Positions 32,989 through 44,892 of a stretch of 64,000 bases of DNA are shown here, piece after piece. Numbering within the stretch: the first letter of the stretch is position 1; the number at the start of each line of letters is the position of its first letter. The DNA is from Opeltia flavorubescens (Eukaryota > Ascomycota > Lecanoromycetes > Teloschistales > Teloschistaceae). The notes under the pieces were generated by a model that did not search any database, was not told the origin of the DNA, and saw only the letters and a list, made by a program, of their open reading frames with translations. The position numbers and the translations under genes were made by a program. Location of the stretch: the NCBI GenBank assembly GCA_000442125.1, contig KE546976.1, positions 558,001-622,000 on the forward strand. The letters are read 5' to 3'.

Positions 32989-34162
32989 GAAAGCATTAAT
33001 ATAGGACGCAGCGAAGAGGTGAAGGTAGTAAATTTAAGCTTGACGAAGCCGCTCCGCTAGGTATTCCACATTTCGGGAAAATCATGACGAAGCTAGGTAT
33101 GCTCCAGTTTATTAGATCGCTTCATCACAGAAGTCTCAGGATCCCCAATCTGGGGCAAGATCAAATGCCAACGCTCCGTCTCAGAACCTCACAAATCCCA
33201 CATCACATAAACATCCATATCCATCTGTGACTTCGTCCCGCACGAGCATCCTCGATTTTTTTCCCTAATGTGCAAGCGGAGACACGAGTCTACATGCATC
33301 CATGAGTATCGCCAATCCGCGTGCAATTCTTAGGCAAGCTCATACTTAATTAAAGTGGGTTGGGGAAGACTTCGCGTATATCCTAGAAAACTCAGCCTCT
33401 GTATAAGCATTGCCAGATGTAACCATCAAGCTCACCCAGATAAATGATCAAAGGCAGATAACCACTGTGTAGACTCAGCATATTATTTTTGCGCCGGGCA
33501 GAATTACGGCTCATACTAATGCATTGCGACTCTGGAGAAGTCAATCGCCTTCGTTATCCTCTCCTGTTCGACTCATTAACTTCGTATAAGAGAGCGCTCT
33601 AGATTTCACTGCACCTTTGACTCATCTGATAATGGGAACATATCGATGGTATGGTAGGACGATATTTTGTAGCCCAAGAGTAACCAGCCGCCCATTTACG
33701 AAATTGATCAGTCGTCGCGCTAAGACTGTTCTGAGCGTAGGTCATCCCGCTTTTCTTGCATAATACTTCACAGTCACAGTCGTCTATTTGAAGACACTGT
33801 ACCGTGCAATACATGGTCTGTATGATATTCAACAAACCTTTTGCTTTCCTTAACTATTGCTACATGTGCCTTGATATCTCTTTCCACATGACACTGAACT
33901 CTTAATCTATAGCGACAAGGAGTAAAGAGTGGTTAATTCCGAGAGCTCTGGAGCTATCAGAGCTTTATCATGCTGGAAGCGAAAACCTAGGTACTTCAAT
34001 GCTACTTCCCTTGCTTATCGGCCGTTGGAAGTGACTTAACGTTCTTTGAGATTTCACTAGTGATATATTCACAGTCCCTTAGGCGCTGAAGTTTAACAAC
34101 ATCTGCCTTTACCGGTTCGGAATTTTTGTCCAACATCACATTCCCTTGGCAGACTGTGCAAG
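32989..34162. promoter_or_regulatory. Divergent intergenic region between FLX1 and HSH49
   Basis: Both neighbours start outward from here, so promoters of both must lie inside. A minus-strand frame of 78 codons (33,599-33,835) is Cys-rich near its start (YCTVQCLQIDDCDCEVLC) but has no signal peptide and no known family, and is probably chance. Confidence 0.4.
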
Positions 34163-35326
34163 ATGTCAGGCGCAAGACATTGGCAAGCGAAGTTTAACTC
34201 GATGATCCCAACATGAAGGGCTAACGATTGCTAGGGAACAAGACAAGGAAGCGACGGTCTACATTGGCAATCTGGACGAGCGCGTGTCTGACAGCCTAGT
34301 CTGGGAACTGATGTTGCAAGCTGGCCGTATTGTCAATGTTCACCTACCAAAAGACAGAGTGACTCAGACGCATCAAGGCTATGGTTTTGTGGAATTTATC
34401 AGCGAAGAAGATGCGGAATACGCCGCAAGGATCATGAACCAAGTCCGACTATACGGGAAACCCATCCGGGTGAACAAAGCATCCGCCGACAAGCAAAAGA
34501 CAGTTGAAATCGGAGCTGAATTATTCGTGGGTAACCTTGATCCCATGGTCACGGAGCAAACATTGTACGATACGTTTGGCCGCTTTGGCAGTCTGGTCGC
34601 TGCCCCAAAGGTAAAGTCAATCTTAACCAGTGGCCGAACGTCTTCGTATTCAATGATTGTCTCTAGGTTGCGCGCGATGACGCCAATCTGTCTAAAGGAT
34701 ACGGCTTTATTTCTTTCTCCAACTTTGAAGCATCAGATGAAGCCATATCCAATATGAACGGCCAGTATCTAATGAATAAGGAAATATCCGTCCAGTATGC
34801 GTACAAGAAGGACGGCAAAGGCGAACGCCATGGGGATCAAGCCGAGCGTATGTTGGCAGCGCAGGCGCGGAAACATAATGTTCAGCCTACAGCCCAGCCT
34901 ATCCCAGTCAGTCTTTTCTCTAGTGGTGCCTCAAGTGTCCCTGCCGCTATCCTAGATATGGACAGTGTACGTGTAGGTAACGGAAGCCAAACAATTTCAG
35001 GAGGATACATTAATGGTCGACCACCAACCTCCAGTACAAATAGTCAGAGCGTCCCTCCCTCAGGGCAACAACGTCCCTCCCCACACTCTCAGCCATTACC
35101 CGCACCTCCCTCAGGACTACCTGCCCGACCCCCTCCATCACAAGCTGGATATGGCGGTCCACAGGGCTTTTTACCCCCTGGCTTTAGCGTGCCGCCACAA
35201 CAGAATTTTCCACCGCCGAACGGAGCTCTTCCGCCAGGATTCAATTCCTCGTCAGGTTTCACTGCTGGACCCCCACCTGGGCTTCTACCGAACTCTCAAA
35301 TTCTGGGATACGGGCGAATAAGGTAG
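34163..35326 (+). CDS. HSH49: Splicing factor 3b subunit 4 (Hsh49/SF3b49)
   Basis: Three exons: 34163-34191, 34235-34610, 34667-35326; 354 residues. It belongs to the U2 snRNP SF3b complex that recognises the branch site. Two RRM domains are clear. RRM1 shows [20 protein letters not shown] and [18 protein letters not shown]2 shows [20 protein letters not shown] and [18 protein letters not shown]. After [19 protein letters not shown] comes a long Pro/Gly-rich tail, typical of the family. The first exon encodes only MSGARHWQA plus part of the next codon. No neighbour relation is evident. Confidence 0.95.
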
Positions 35327-35713
35327 TATATATACGGATGAACGACACAAACGATCAGAAGATGGAACACTGTATTTAGCGTCCATCGAAGGGACTGTTA
35401 TTAAAATCATATCCCTTCCAGCGGATTGTAAAGACAGTCACAAAAGGATTGATCAAGCATCGGATTATCCCATGGTTTTTGCAACGGAGCTCCAAATCTC
35501 ACCAAATGTACTGCAGCAAGACTGGGTCAGTGTACAGAGTGACAAAACTAAGAGGGTCAAGCTGGAGGAAAAGCGAGCAAAGTCATCCGAGGAACAAAGT
35601 ACATAGGTGGATCCTAACGAGGGACGCGTACGATGTGCTGTGACAATGTGAAGAAGCCAAGGACGCTTGTTAGAATATAGCAATAGCGTTTGGGTTCTGA
35701 TAAGAATGCCTGG
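35327..35713. other. Intergenic between convergent HSH49 and the DUF2015 gene
   Basis: Two 3' ends face each other. Nothing recognisable. Confidence 0.4.
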
Positions 35714-36132
35714 TCACGAAAATGATACAAATTTCGGGTCCTTCGGCCTTCCGTCTATACCAATATTGTTTCTCGCAAACCCTTGTTCCATGTATATCCT
35801 CCGTGCCTCGTCAAAGTCAACCCCCCTGACCTTCATGATCTTCTGTACTTCGCGCTTGGCTCGCTGATCCAGACCCTGACGAGAATCGCCGGCTACTACA
35901 TTCGCAGACAGATCAAAGTGACCTGAAGATAGTCCAGCTTCCATGTCGTTCGAGAAGGATGAAGGCAGCCGGTCATAGACGTAGCCAGGGAGGGGTATTA
36001 TGTAAGCCCATTGGTTCCTGGTCAGATAGAGGGCTATTGAGATCAGTAGTTTCCACTCGCTGGTCGATCGCAGCACGCACCAGTCGCGAGAACAAATGAA
36101 AGGAATGTCAAAAGATATAAGATATAGCCCAT
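35714..36132 (-). CDS. DUF2015 family small fungal protein
   Basis: Two exons, 36132-36077 and 36017-35714; 119 residues. The N-terminus is a hydrophobic anchor or signal (MGYILYLLTFLSFVLATG). The rest matches the conserved fungal family of unknown function DUF2015: LPSSFSNDMEAGLSSGHFDL, GDSRQGLDQRAKREVQKIM, DFDEARRIYMEQGFARNNIG and the end DGRPKDPKFVSFS. Function is not known; an N-terminal membrane anchor with a soluble helical domain is what the sequence shows. The donor GTGCTG was chosen because it alone joins the exons in frame. Confidence 0.88.
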
Positions 36133-36460
36133 GTCCACGACGCTTTCCAGCTTGTGTTATTCACTCAGATTCGGCTTGTGACAAGGGCTGTATCATGAGA
36201 CCAAGATTCATCCGACAAAAGATTGAAGCTTCCGAGTGACAACGATACAAGGCTAGATGGTTATTTTAAGCCGTTGAATATTAAAACTCTTGATGAGCAA
36301 CGACGAGTAGACATGATAAAGAGGTTACGGCGGAGCTCCTGACAAGGCTGAGACTTCGCGCTTGTTTGAATTAGCCCCGATCACAACCGACTATCATTCC
36401 ACGCACAATCAATCAGCTTCCTCACTTTTACGTTGAAATTAATCTTCGAACGGGTCCACC

Positions 36461-37162
36461 ATGACAAACGATACTAATGTGTCGTCCGATTTGATCTGGG
36501 AGATTTGCAGTAAGTCTTATTCTGACTGCAGAATAAAGTCGCCGACTGTTGGTGATAGGGTCTAATAATGCGTATTTGGTCAAGCGCAAGAGTGCTGGGG
36601 GGAGCCAATTCTCCAAAGATCCGCTGAACCTAATGAACAAACATTCCAGAAAGGTTTGATCACAGAAATATCTCATTCTTGATAACGAAATTGACTTATG
36701 CTGCAGTATGACGGTTTCGTAAATACCAAAGTAAGAGTCCTGCGCCACCAAGCGTCTCACCAACTTTTTATAGTTTGAGTAGACTCGACAATATTGATGA
36801 TCGCAGGCAATAGGAATACATTCAGCAGAGAAAGGAGGAGTCACTTTGATTACTAAGAGAACCAAGCATCAAAATCGTCCGACGACCAACAAGCATGAAA
36901 TTACGTGGGCAGGGAACAAGTCAGGACCCAAGTCAGTAGAACTAGGTGATTTATGGAAGTACCATCGCTGATTGATGGGTTAATTAGGATATACAAAGGC
37001 ATTGTCAATTACACAGCCAAACAGAATTACCGTGCGGACCTCCGACGGGAAGCAGTGGCTCGTGCAAGTGCCATACGTTTGTCATATCAAGAGAAGAGAG
37101 ATATACCTGAAAGAAAGCCTCGCGGAAAGAAGGCGAAAGCTGCCATAGAGAAGGCATCGTGA
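36461..37162 (+). CDS. RPL28: 60S ribosomal protein eL28
   Basis: Five exons: 36461-36509, 36559-36653, 36707-36730, 36807-36931, 36988-37162; 155 residues. eL28 is found in most eukaryotes but not in baker's yeast. Family features are VSSDLIWEICRSNNAYLVKR, FSKDPLNLMNKHSRKYDGFV, AIGIHSAEKGGVTLITKR and NYRADLRREAVARASAIR, with a Lys-rich end. Exon 3 is just 24 nt. The symbol here means the L28e family, not yeast Rpl28 (uL15). Confidence 0.93.
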
Positions 37163-37440
37163 TGTCGGGCTGTCAGCTAGGCACATGAACTCCAAAAGCT
37201 TCAAGCAAGGGAACGGTGACCGAGAATATGTGTTACTGAATACATCCATAATAGCCTTGTCATGAAGATACTGCCACGTAGTTCTCCTCGGGCTATTGAC
37301 CTTCATTTAGTCACCCGCAGTATTTTGCTTCTAGCGATACCATGGGGCCCAATCATAGTCAAGAAAGTTTTCAATTCAGTTCCATTCTCAAGACTATACG
37401 CTAAGAAGCTTGTCAAAGTGACCGAGTAACAATTAAGTGT
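37163..37440. other. RPL28 3' flank
   Basis: Ordinary-composition spacer between the ribosomal protein gene and the degenerate repeat tract. Nothing recognised. Confidence 0.3.
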
Positions 37441-38420
37441 GTATCCCCGATTCCAGGAATGATTGTCTAGTGATCCCGAACTATAGGGTCTAAAGCTAGC
37501 TCTCTAAGGGAGTCGCGTGGCAATATTATATGTAGTCTATATCTGATAAAAGCCCGTCCTCTAAGTACATCAATACCTATATGGATTATTGCCCTTGTAA
37601 GCCGTCCAAGTTCAAAAAGAGGATAATTAAAGTCTAATTGAATTAAGATAGTATAGCCTATTGTTAAAGACTTTTGAAATATTGCAAAAAATGTTGCAAA
37701 AATTACCTCAATAAGAATATATATAAGCTAAGACCCCTATTAAAAACCTTAGCGGAAGGCTATAGTTTGAGATTTCTGTTTTAGGACAGTTCCTCTTCAT
37801 GAAACTGCCTTTAGGCAGTATTTATAATAAGCTAGTAGTAGAACGGCTAAGTAGATACCTTAGTAGTACGTATTATATCTCACTCAGTTCTACTAGAATA
37901 ACCGTACTAGTTCAGTTTTTATAGGGTTTCGTACCTATAAAAGGAACCGCCTATTACTAAAATCTATTTACTATATAAAACGACTAAGACTGCTAAGCTT
38001 CGAAGCTTAAAATACGCCTAGTAGTAATATTATCAACGCTATTAAAAATCTAATACTGAATTCGAGTGATTTACGCGATTTCCTCCCGTAGAAGCTGGTC
38101 GGGCTCTTTAGGGGTGGTAGATAGTAGGTAGTAGAGGTAATAAGGTAGTAGCTAGCTACAAGCGACCAGTAGATCAAGTGGTAATTTTAGGTATAGAAAA
38201 CTTCTTAAAATTTCGAGTAGACTTTACTAGGAAGTTGTATAAGAAAGAGGGTTTTTTTAATAAAAACGGTTTCTAAAAGGGGACGTACGCAAACTGGCAC
38301 TGCCTAAAGGCGGCCTGAGCGTAAAAAACGACTCCCATAAAAAACCGTCTAGAAACCGTTCTGCTACCAAATTCTGAACCTCCTATGGGTCGCTAAGGAA
38401 TGTGGGAACAATCATTCAGG
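37440..38420. repeat. Degenerate A/T-rich repeat tract, family unknown
   Basis: About 1 kb with many stops in all frames, TA-rich composition and several short palindromes: ACTGCC-TTTA-GGCAGT near 37,805; TTTTATAGG with CCTATAAAA near 37,920; and AAACGGTTTCTA with TAGAAACCGTT between about 38,267 and 38,375. It looks like a mutated transposon remnant, perhaps with folded-back ends, but has no family motif. It also holds an AAAAAATGTTGCAAA word found again at the start of the large A/T island. Confidence 0.5.
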
Positions 38421-38631
38421 GTTTAGTTTAGTAGGTACAGATGGTTAATCGGATTATACCCGGCCCTACAGAGCTTCGGTCCGAGACGGTAGGTGCCGTA
38501 CCCCGCTATGGTGGGATGATAGATGTCTTCCGGAGACTTTATCGCTAAATTCCGCACACTGGAGACCATATTACCACCGAGAGCAATTAACTGTCAGCCA
38601 GCTCCACGATTAGGAAAAGGGATTACCGACG

Positions 38632-39998
38632 ATGAAAGCCGGTCAGTTGATGGACCTCAAGTTAGATTTCTATTGATCCAAGCTGATAAGTTGATGTTCA
38701 GTTGTCTGTGGTGCTTCTGGTGGCATTGGCCAGGTGCGAGGCACATTAACCCCTAATGCCTTCACGTACATGGGCTAATCAACAAGTAGCCATTGAGCTT
38801 ATTACTCAAAGCCAGTCCCTTGATCGATGAGCTTTCACTATTCGATGTCGTTGGAACTCCGGGTGTCACGGCAGACCTATCCCATATCTCCTCGATTGCT
38901 GTAAGCAGTTAGTCAGTACCGCTACTACCAGACTAACATGCTGGATAGAAAGTCACGGGCTATTTGAAGGAGGATGATGGCCTCAAAAAGGCATTGACTG
39001 GCGCCGATGTGGTTGTGATCCCCGCTGGCGTTCCTAGTCAGTATACTCCTGGCTCTACTGGCGCGGGTCGAGGCTGAACGGTGCTTAGGAAAACCGGGAA
39101 TGACGCGTGACGATTTATTCAATATCAACGCCGGTATCGTGCGAGACCTAGTCACTGGTGTCGCAGAAGTTTGCCCCAAGGCCTTCATACTCGTCATATC
39201 TAATCCAGTAAACTCTACTGTCCCGATCGCCGCTGAGGTCATGAAGAAAGCTAGCGTATTTGATCCGAAACGTCTCTTTGGGGTTACAACCCTTGATGTG
39301 GTTCGTGCAGAAACGTTCGTTCAAGAAATCACTGGGGAAAAGGATCCCTCAAAGACGATTATCCCAGTCATTGGCGGTCACTCGGGCGAAACCATAGTGC
39401 CGCTATTCAGCCAGGCCAAGCCAGCTGTGAAGATTCCAACAGAAAAGCTAGGGCCCCTGATCAAGCGTAAGGCCCGTGACCGGTCATCGAAAGCCTCAGA
39501 CTGATTCGGAACTAGGCGTCCAATTTGGCGGAGACGAGGTCGTTCAAGCTAAAGGTGGCGCGGGGTCGGCAACTTTGTCAATGGCATACGCAGGTTTTAG
39601 GTATAGTCCGTTCTCCTATTGATGCAATATCGTTTGACTGATTCGACGTTATGATACAGATTTACCGAAAGCGTTATCAAGGCTATCAAAGGCGAGAAGA
39701 ATATTGTCGAACCATCATTCGTGTACCTTCCCGGGGTTCCGGGTGGTGATGCTATCGCAAAAGAGACAGGAGTTGACTTTTTCTCTGTCCCTATCGAGCT
39801 CGGAGTATGCCCCAAATGCGTGTATTCCTTGTACGTTTACTCATCAGCGTCTAGTTGTCGGGAGCGGAGGCAGCCCAAAACATTCTACCTTCTGTGAGCG
39901 CAGAAGAGAAGGAGCTTCTGGAAGCATGCAAGGCAGGATTAAAGGGAAGCATCGACAAGGGGGTCGAGTTCGTTGCCAAGTCCCCGGAGACAAAGTGA
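38632..39998 (+). CDS. MDH1: Malate dehydrogenase, cytosolic type
   Basis: Eight exons: 38632-38641, 38702-38733, 38790-38900, 38949-39036, 39089-39466, 39516-39600, 39660-39804, 39855-39998; 330 residues. It interconverts malate and oxaloacetate with NAD. The N-terminus [14 protein letters not shown] begins directly with the Rossmann loop, so there is no mitochondrial presequence. Other blocks: [49 protein letters not shown], the catalytic [15 protein letters not shown] and [20 protein letters not shown]. The first coding exon is only 10 nt. The end reads SPETK; a GTGAGT donor overlaps the stop, but splicing there would also end the protein at once. No peroxisomal SKL-type tail. Symbol generic. 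Confidence 0.94.
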
Positions 39999-40315
39999 GT
40001 AATCCAAGGAGCATTGTACAGACTCTAGCCAATATCATGGAATCGGGATGAACCTGTGGGAACGGATGCGCTGATAAATGCAACTCCTAGATAGACTGTG
40101 ATCTGCGAAGACAATTATTCAAGAAACCGAACAATACCCGGTTTTTAGACCTGAATTTTTCATCGATGCCCCTTGATAGTCAATATTTAGACAGGCTTGG
40201 CTTGAGACATCATCCGCCTTACTTTGTGCTTCTTAGAATCTGGTGGCAGTAAGTAGACCGAGAGAATACCAATAGTCGCTTGATGCAAATTGGCCTGTGA
40301 AATGCAAGGAAGCCG

Positions 40316-41069
40316 TCAACTTTTGGAATCCACGATTTTGATCTGAAAGGTCGCTCCAGGGAGCTCGGAAATCTCCGCTTGGACTGCCGCATTGATACCC
40401 ATGCTAGCCAGCGCTCCCCTTATTACGCCGCAAGGGAACCATAGGAACTGCAATATACATTAGCCATCATAAGAGACTTGTCTCCCATACGCTGTTCCAT
40501 ACTGGTTGAGCTCCTGAGACAGCTTCCGTCCGTGATGGCATACTCATGCGAGCAAATGGTCGAAATGAATTATCCGTGAGAACATAAATGCCCTGGTCAT
40601 ACCAATCAGATCTAATATCACCCCGTAGCACATCCTAAGTATACCCGATGATTTGTCTTAAGATTGTCAATTTGCTTCCGGAATACCAACGTCCACATAT
40701 CCTTACAGAGAAACTTGATCATATCTAGGGTGTCAATGAATCGAGGTCGATCTCTTGAAAATCTACAATAAGATGTTAGCTCCATCAGCTCGAGACACTT
40801 TGTTACCATGTATGTGAAATTAGCGACCTCTCTGCCAGCCCTTGTCCAACCCTATAACCCAGGATATCCAGCCTTCGAAAAGCATTTTCATTCTGCTCTT
40901 CCTCATCCAGGATCTTGCTACCAATTTTTCGGAAAGCCACTGGCTGCGTAGCCGGTCTATATGCTGACGGGACCATCTCTATCAAGAGCAGGTCGAAACA
41001 CGTCGAATTCAAGTATGTTGCGTGAGGATCAGATGTATTGTACGGCGGCAGAGGTGTTTCGAAGGACAT
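40316..41069 (-). CDS. TRS33: TRAPP subunit Trs33 (Bet3/TRAPPC6 family)
   Basis: Four exons: 41069-40828, 40762-40645, 40592-40503, 40447-40316; 193 residues. Trs33 is part of TRAPP, the exchange factor for Ypt1/Rab1 in ER-Golgi traffic. Matching blocks: LNSTCFDLLLIEMVPSAYR, FRRLDILGYRVGQGLAERFS, DMIKFLCKDMWTLVFRKQID, NLKTNHRGIYVLTD and FLWFPCGVIRGALASMGINA. The start ATG at 41,069 gives MSFETPLPPYN; upstream codons are in frame but lack an ATG. It is the last intact gene before the A/T island. Confidence 0.92.
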
Positions 41070-41500
41070 CGGGTCTTGTGAAATCAATCCAGGTCAACCA
41101 CTGTGTTCTAGGGTAGGATGAATCTGACAATGAAGTCTCGATCAGTACGATAGAAGCAAAGATGCAGTGGCAGCGACGTATCGAGGCTCATATGGGCATA
41201 CAAAAGACCTAAAAGCAACGGTACTTCATATCCAGAACATTCATCGCTCGGAGGAATCGTGTAATATGCAAGATACACTTCAACCCGTATCAGAATCGAG
41301 CCATCAAGAATTATCAAAGGACTGGCATCCAAATTATACTCTAGGTGTATTATTCCATACTAAAGCGTATAACAAATTGGTAATATCAACTTACGGATGA
41401 TAACAGCAAAGGTTTTGGGGTATCTAATGGAATCGAATATAAACGAACATCTAAGCACAAGTTTGCGTAAGCCCGCGGCGCCAAAATCGCCGATTCGAAC
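41070..41500. other. TRS33 promoter and edge of the A/T island
   Basis: Normal-composition DNA for about 400 bp upstream of TRS33, then a G/C-rich word (CCCGCGGCGCC, near 41,472) after which composition falls abruptly to nearly pure A/T. No gene. Confidence 0.4.
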
Positions 41501-42244
41501 AATAAAAAAAATGTTGCAAATTATTCTATTCAAAATCTCTTAACTTATTTTGATTCCATGAGAATATTTGAAAAAAAAAAATATAGATTTTTATATATTA
41601 TAAATCGTTTTTTTAATTGTTTTAATAATTAATTATAGTAAAAAAAAGTTATTTTTATTTTTAAATAAACTCAGATTATAAATACAGTTAAAATAAAAAT
41701 TCTAAAAAAAATTAATATAATAATAATAATATATTAAATATTTTATATATTAATTTTAATTAAAAATTTATTAAAAATTATAAAAATATTTATTATATAA
41801 TATATAATGAATAAATTTAAATATATATTAAAAATTTTTATTTTTTAAAATATTTAATTATATATATTATTAAAAGTTTTATTATAATAATTTTTTAATA
41901 TACTTAAATTTATAAACTATTTAATAATTTTATATTAATAATTTTAATTTTTAATTCGATTTAATAATTTATATATAATAATTAATTTATAATTTTATTT
42001 TTTTTAATTATTTATAATTAAAGAATAAAAATTTTATAATAATTAATTATTAAAATTCCTTATAGTTTTTATAAATATATTTATAAAAAATATATTAATA
42101 TTAATTTTATTATTTTAAATTTAAATAATCAATAAAAATTTAAATATTTAATTTTAATAAATATATATTATTTATATTTTTTTTTATATTTTTTAAATCT
42201 AAATAAAATATAAAATAATCTATTTTTTATATAATAGATTTAGT

Positions 42245-42335
42245 AAAAAAACAATCTAGTTAATTAAAAAATTAATTTCCACCCGTTTATTTATTAATAA
42301 TAAGCTATATTTAATAAACGAAAAATAGTAAATTT
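42245..42335 (+). repeat. Direct repeat copy A in the island
   Basis: About 90 bp sharing with 44,480-44,570 the word ACCCGTTTATTTATTAATAA and the following text, including AATAAACGAAAAAT. Inside, CGTTTATT and AATAAACG are inverted partners, so each copy can fold. The element family is not known. Confidence 0.6.
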
Positions 42336-42532
42336 AAATTAGAATTTGCAGTTAGTATAACTTCTTATTGTTTTTATATAGTATTATATAAAAGAATTCA
42401 ATTTAAAGCGCTTTACGAGTATATTTTAACGGTATAAAAATTATAAAATTTGGATTAAAATTAGTAGCGCTACTAGCTGTAGAAGATTTGCGCTGGCGAT
42501 TTTTATTATACGCTCGCTGAATAAATTAATAG

Positions 42533-42600
42533 AGCTGAAAAGCCTGATAAAATTGAAAAATTTAATAGAATTAAAAAGTCTAATAAGTTTAAAAGAATAA
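42533..42600 (+). repeat. Imperfect 18-bp tandem repeat
   Basis: Three to four degenerate units resembling AATTGAAAAATCTAATAA follow each other. In one frame they give a repeated charged peptide pattern (Lys/Glu/Asp/Pro). Probably part of a decayed element. Confidence 0.45.
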
Positions 42601-44479
42601 AAAAATTTTTAAAAAATTATTTAATTTTTAAAATATAAAATATCAAATTTAATTATTATAAACTAGATAAATTCGACGCTTTCAGCGTCGATTAATATAG
42701 CACGAAGCTTCTGCGCCGAAATCGTTCCTGGTTATTATATAAAAATCGCCTATATATTAAATCTTTACAGTTAAATAATATAGCTAGTTTTTATCTAAAA
42801 TTAATATATAATAGCTTATTTAAAAGCGTTTATTGTATATTTTTTATATAAATACTTTTTATCTATATTAAATTAGAACTGGATATATTATATATATATA
42901 TAGTTTATATATATAGTTTATATATATAGGCGGTTTCGATAGAGAATCTATAGTATAAAATAACTTTTTAGCGTCCGAATTAGGCGATTTTCGCGGAATT
43001 GTACGGAATTATTATAATTATTAATAGATATATATTTCTTTTAAATTTTTTTAAAAAAATTTGAATTTTTTTATTTAATAATATAAGAAAATTATTATTA
43101 AATATTAATAAATTTTTAATTAAATATATATTATATTTTATTATTTATATTTATAAAATTTATAAATTTATTTATTATATAATAATTTTATTTCAATTTT
43201 ATCGATTTTATTAAAAATATATATAAAATCGCTAAATAAAAAATTTATAAATTTCGAGTTAAAAAATTATATAATAGAATATAAAAATATTAATCGAAAT
43301 AATATTAGAATTAATTACTAGAGTATTAATAATTTAAAATTTATATAATATTTATAAAATATAAACGCTATTTATATTAAATATAATATTTATTTCTATA
43401 TATTTTATAATTATTTAAATTTAAATTTTATAATTATATTTTTTTATTAAATATATATTATATATTTAATATTATTCTATAAATTTTAAAATATTTAATT
43501 TATAAATAACTATATTAAATTTAAATTTAAATTTAAATTTTTTAGATATTATAAAAAAATTTAAAATAATATAAATTATTTTTAAAAAAATTTTAAAAAT
43601 AAATTTATAATTTTTAATTTTTAATTATATAAAATTATAAATAAATATAAAATTAATATAATAATAAATTTTTTATAAACAATTTTTTAAAAAATTATTA
43701 TTTTTATTATATAATAATAAAAATTTTTAAATATATTATAATAATATTAAACTATTTTTTAAATATAAAATTATTTAAATATTTAATTTTTAATTTTAAT
43801 TAAATTTCAATTTATATATAATAAAAAATATAAAATAATTATAAAATCTATAAAAAATTATATTTTTTTAAAAACTATAAATAAATTAAATAATCAATTA
43901 TTATAATTGTATTTAAATATAATTTAATAAAATTTCTTTTATTTTTAAAATATTTTTCTAGCGAATATTTTTTAAATTATATATAAATAATTTTATTTTT
44001 TTTATTTAATTATTAATTTTTTTTATTTTTTTTTTATTTTAAAATTATAATAATATTTTATTTTATAAAAATAATTTATCTATAATTATTAAAATTAACC
44101 TTTTTAATTATAATATTAAATTTATTAAAATTTTTTATTTTTTAAAATTATCGTTTAATTTTATAAATTATAATTATTTTAATAAATAAATAAATTTAAA
44201 TCTAATTTTTTGTATTTTTTATATAACTTCTATTATTTATTTTTTATTAAAAATAATCTATAATAGAAAATTATAATTTAAAAATATATAAAAAATCAAT
44301 TTTTTAAATATTTAAATAATATTTTTAAATAATTATTTAATATTTAAAATTTATTAAAATTAAATATTATTAGTAATTTTTAAAACTAATCGAAACTTTA
44401 TTTAATATATATAATATCTATAATATTTAATAATATATTCAAGCTATTTTTATAATCTATTCTTTTTATAATCGAATTT

Positions 44480-44570
44480 AAAAAAAAAGGGTCCAGTTTA
44501 TATAAAAAATTGATATCTACCCGTTTATTTATTAATAATAAACTATATTTAATAAACGAAAAATATTAAA
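44480..44570 (+). repeat. Direct repeat copy B in the island
   Basis: Second copy of the repeat at 42,245-42,335, same orientation, about 2.24 kb away. The pair may be the ends of one element or two insertions of the same short element. Confidence 0.6.
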
Positions 44571-44604
44571 ATCTAACTAAATTTTAAATTAAATATTACT
44601 TTTT

Positions 44605-44892
44605 TAGTTTTTTAAAAAAAAATATATAAAATAGTATAAAAAGGATATAATAGTAGAGAAACTATATAAAAATATAAATAATAATCTAGCGTTCTACTAT
44701 TATATATACGGAGCTATATATAGAAAATATATATATATTAATATTTAGAGAGCTATAAATATTAGAAAAAATTCCTCTAATTATATAGGCCCTTTTTCCT
44801 ACTAGTATAATATAGCGATATAATATTTTAGCCGAAGTTATATAATAGTTTTATAATAGTATAATAAATTAAATTATTATTAACTATAATAA
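44605..44892 (-). mobile_element. LTR-like sequence, inverted copy
   Basis: About 288 bp that is the reverse complement of 60,485-60,771, shown by long shared stretches such as GGCCCTTTTTCCTACTAG-like text next to TATAATATAGCGATATAAT. A purine run borders its 5' side. It is a solo LTR or the 3' LTR of a minus-strand element of the same retrotransposon family. Heavily mutated fossil. Confidence 0.55.

Noticed and set aside
33599-33835. Cys-rich 78-codon frame that could suggest a small secreted protein
   Set aside because: No signal peptide, Cys spacing fits no known effector or hydrophobin pattern, and it lies in a divergent promoter region.
1-41400. CRISPR array, prokaryotic operon or biosynthetic gene cluster
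   Set aside because: Genes are intron-rich eukaryotic housekeeping genes on mixed strands; no spaced repeat arrays, synthase-type genes or cluster regulators are present.
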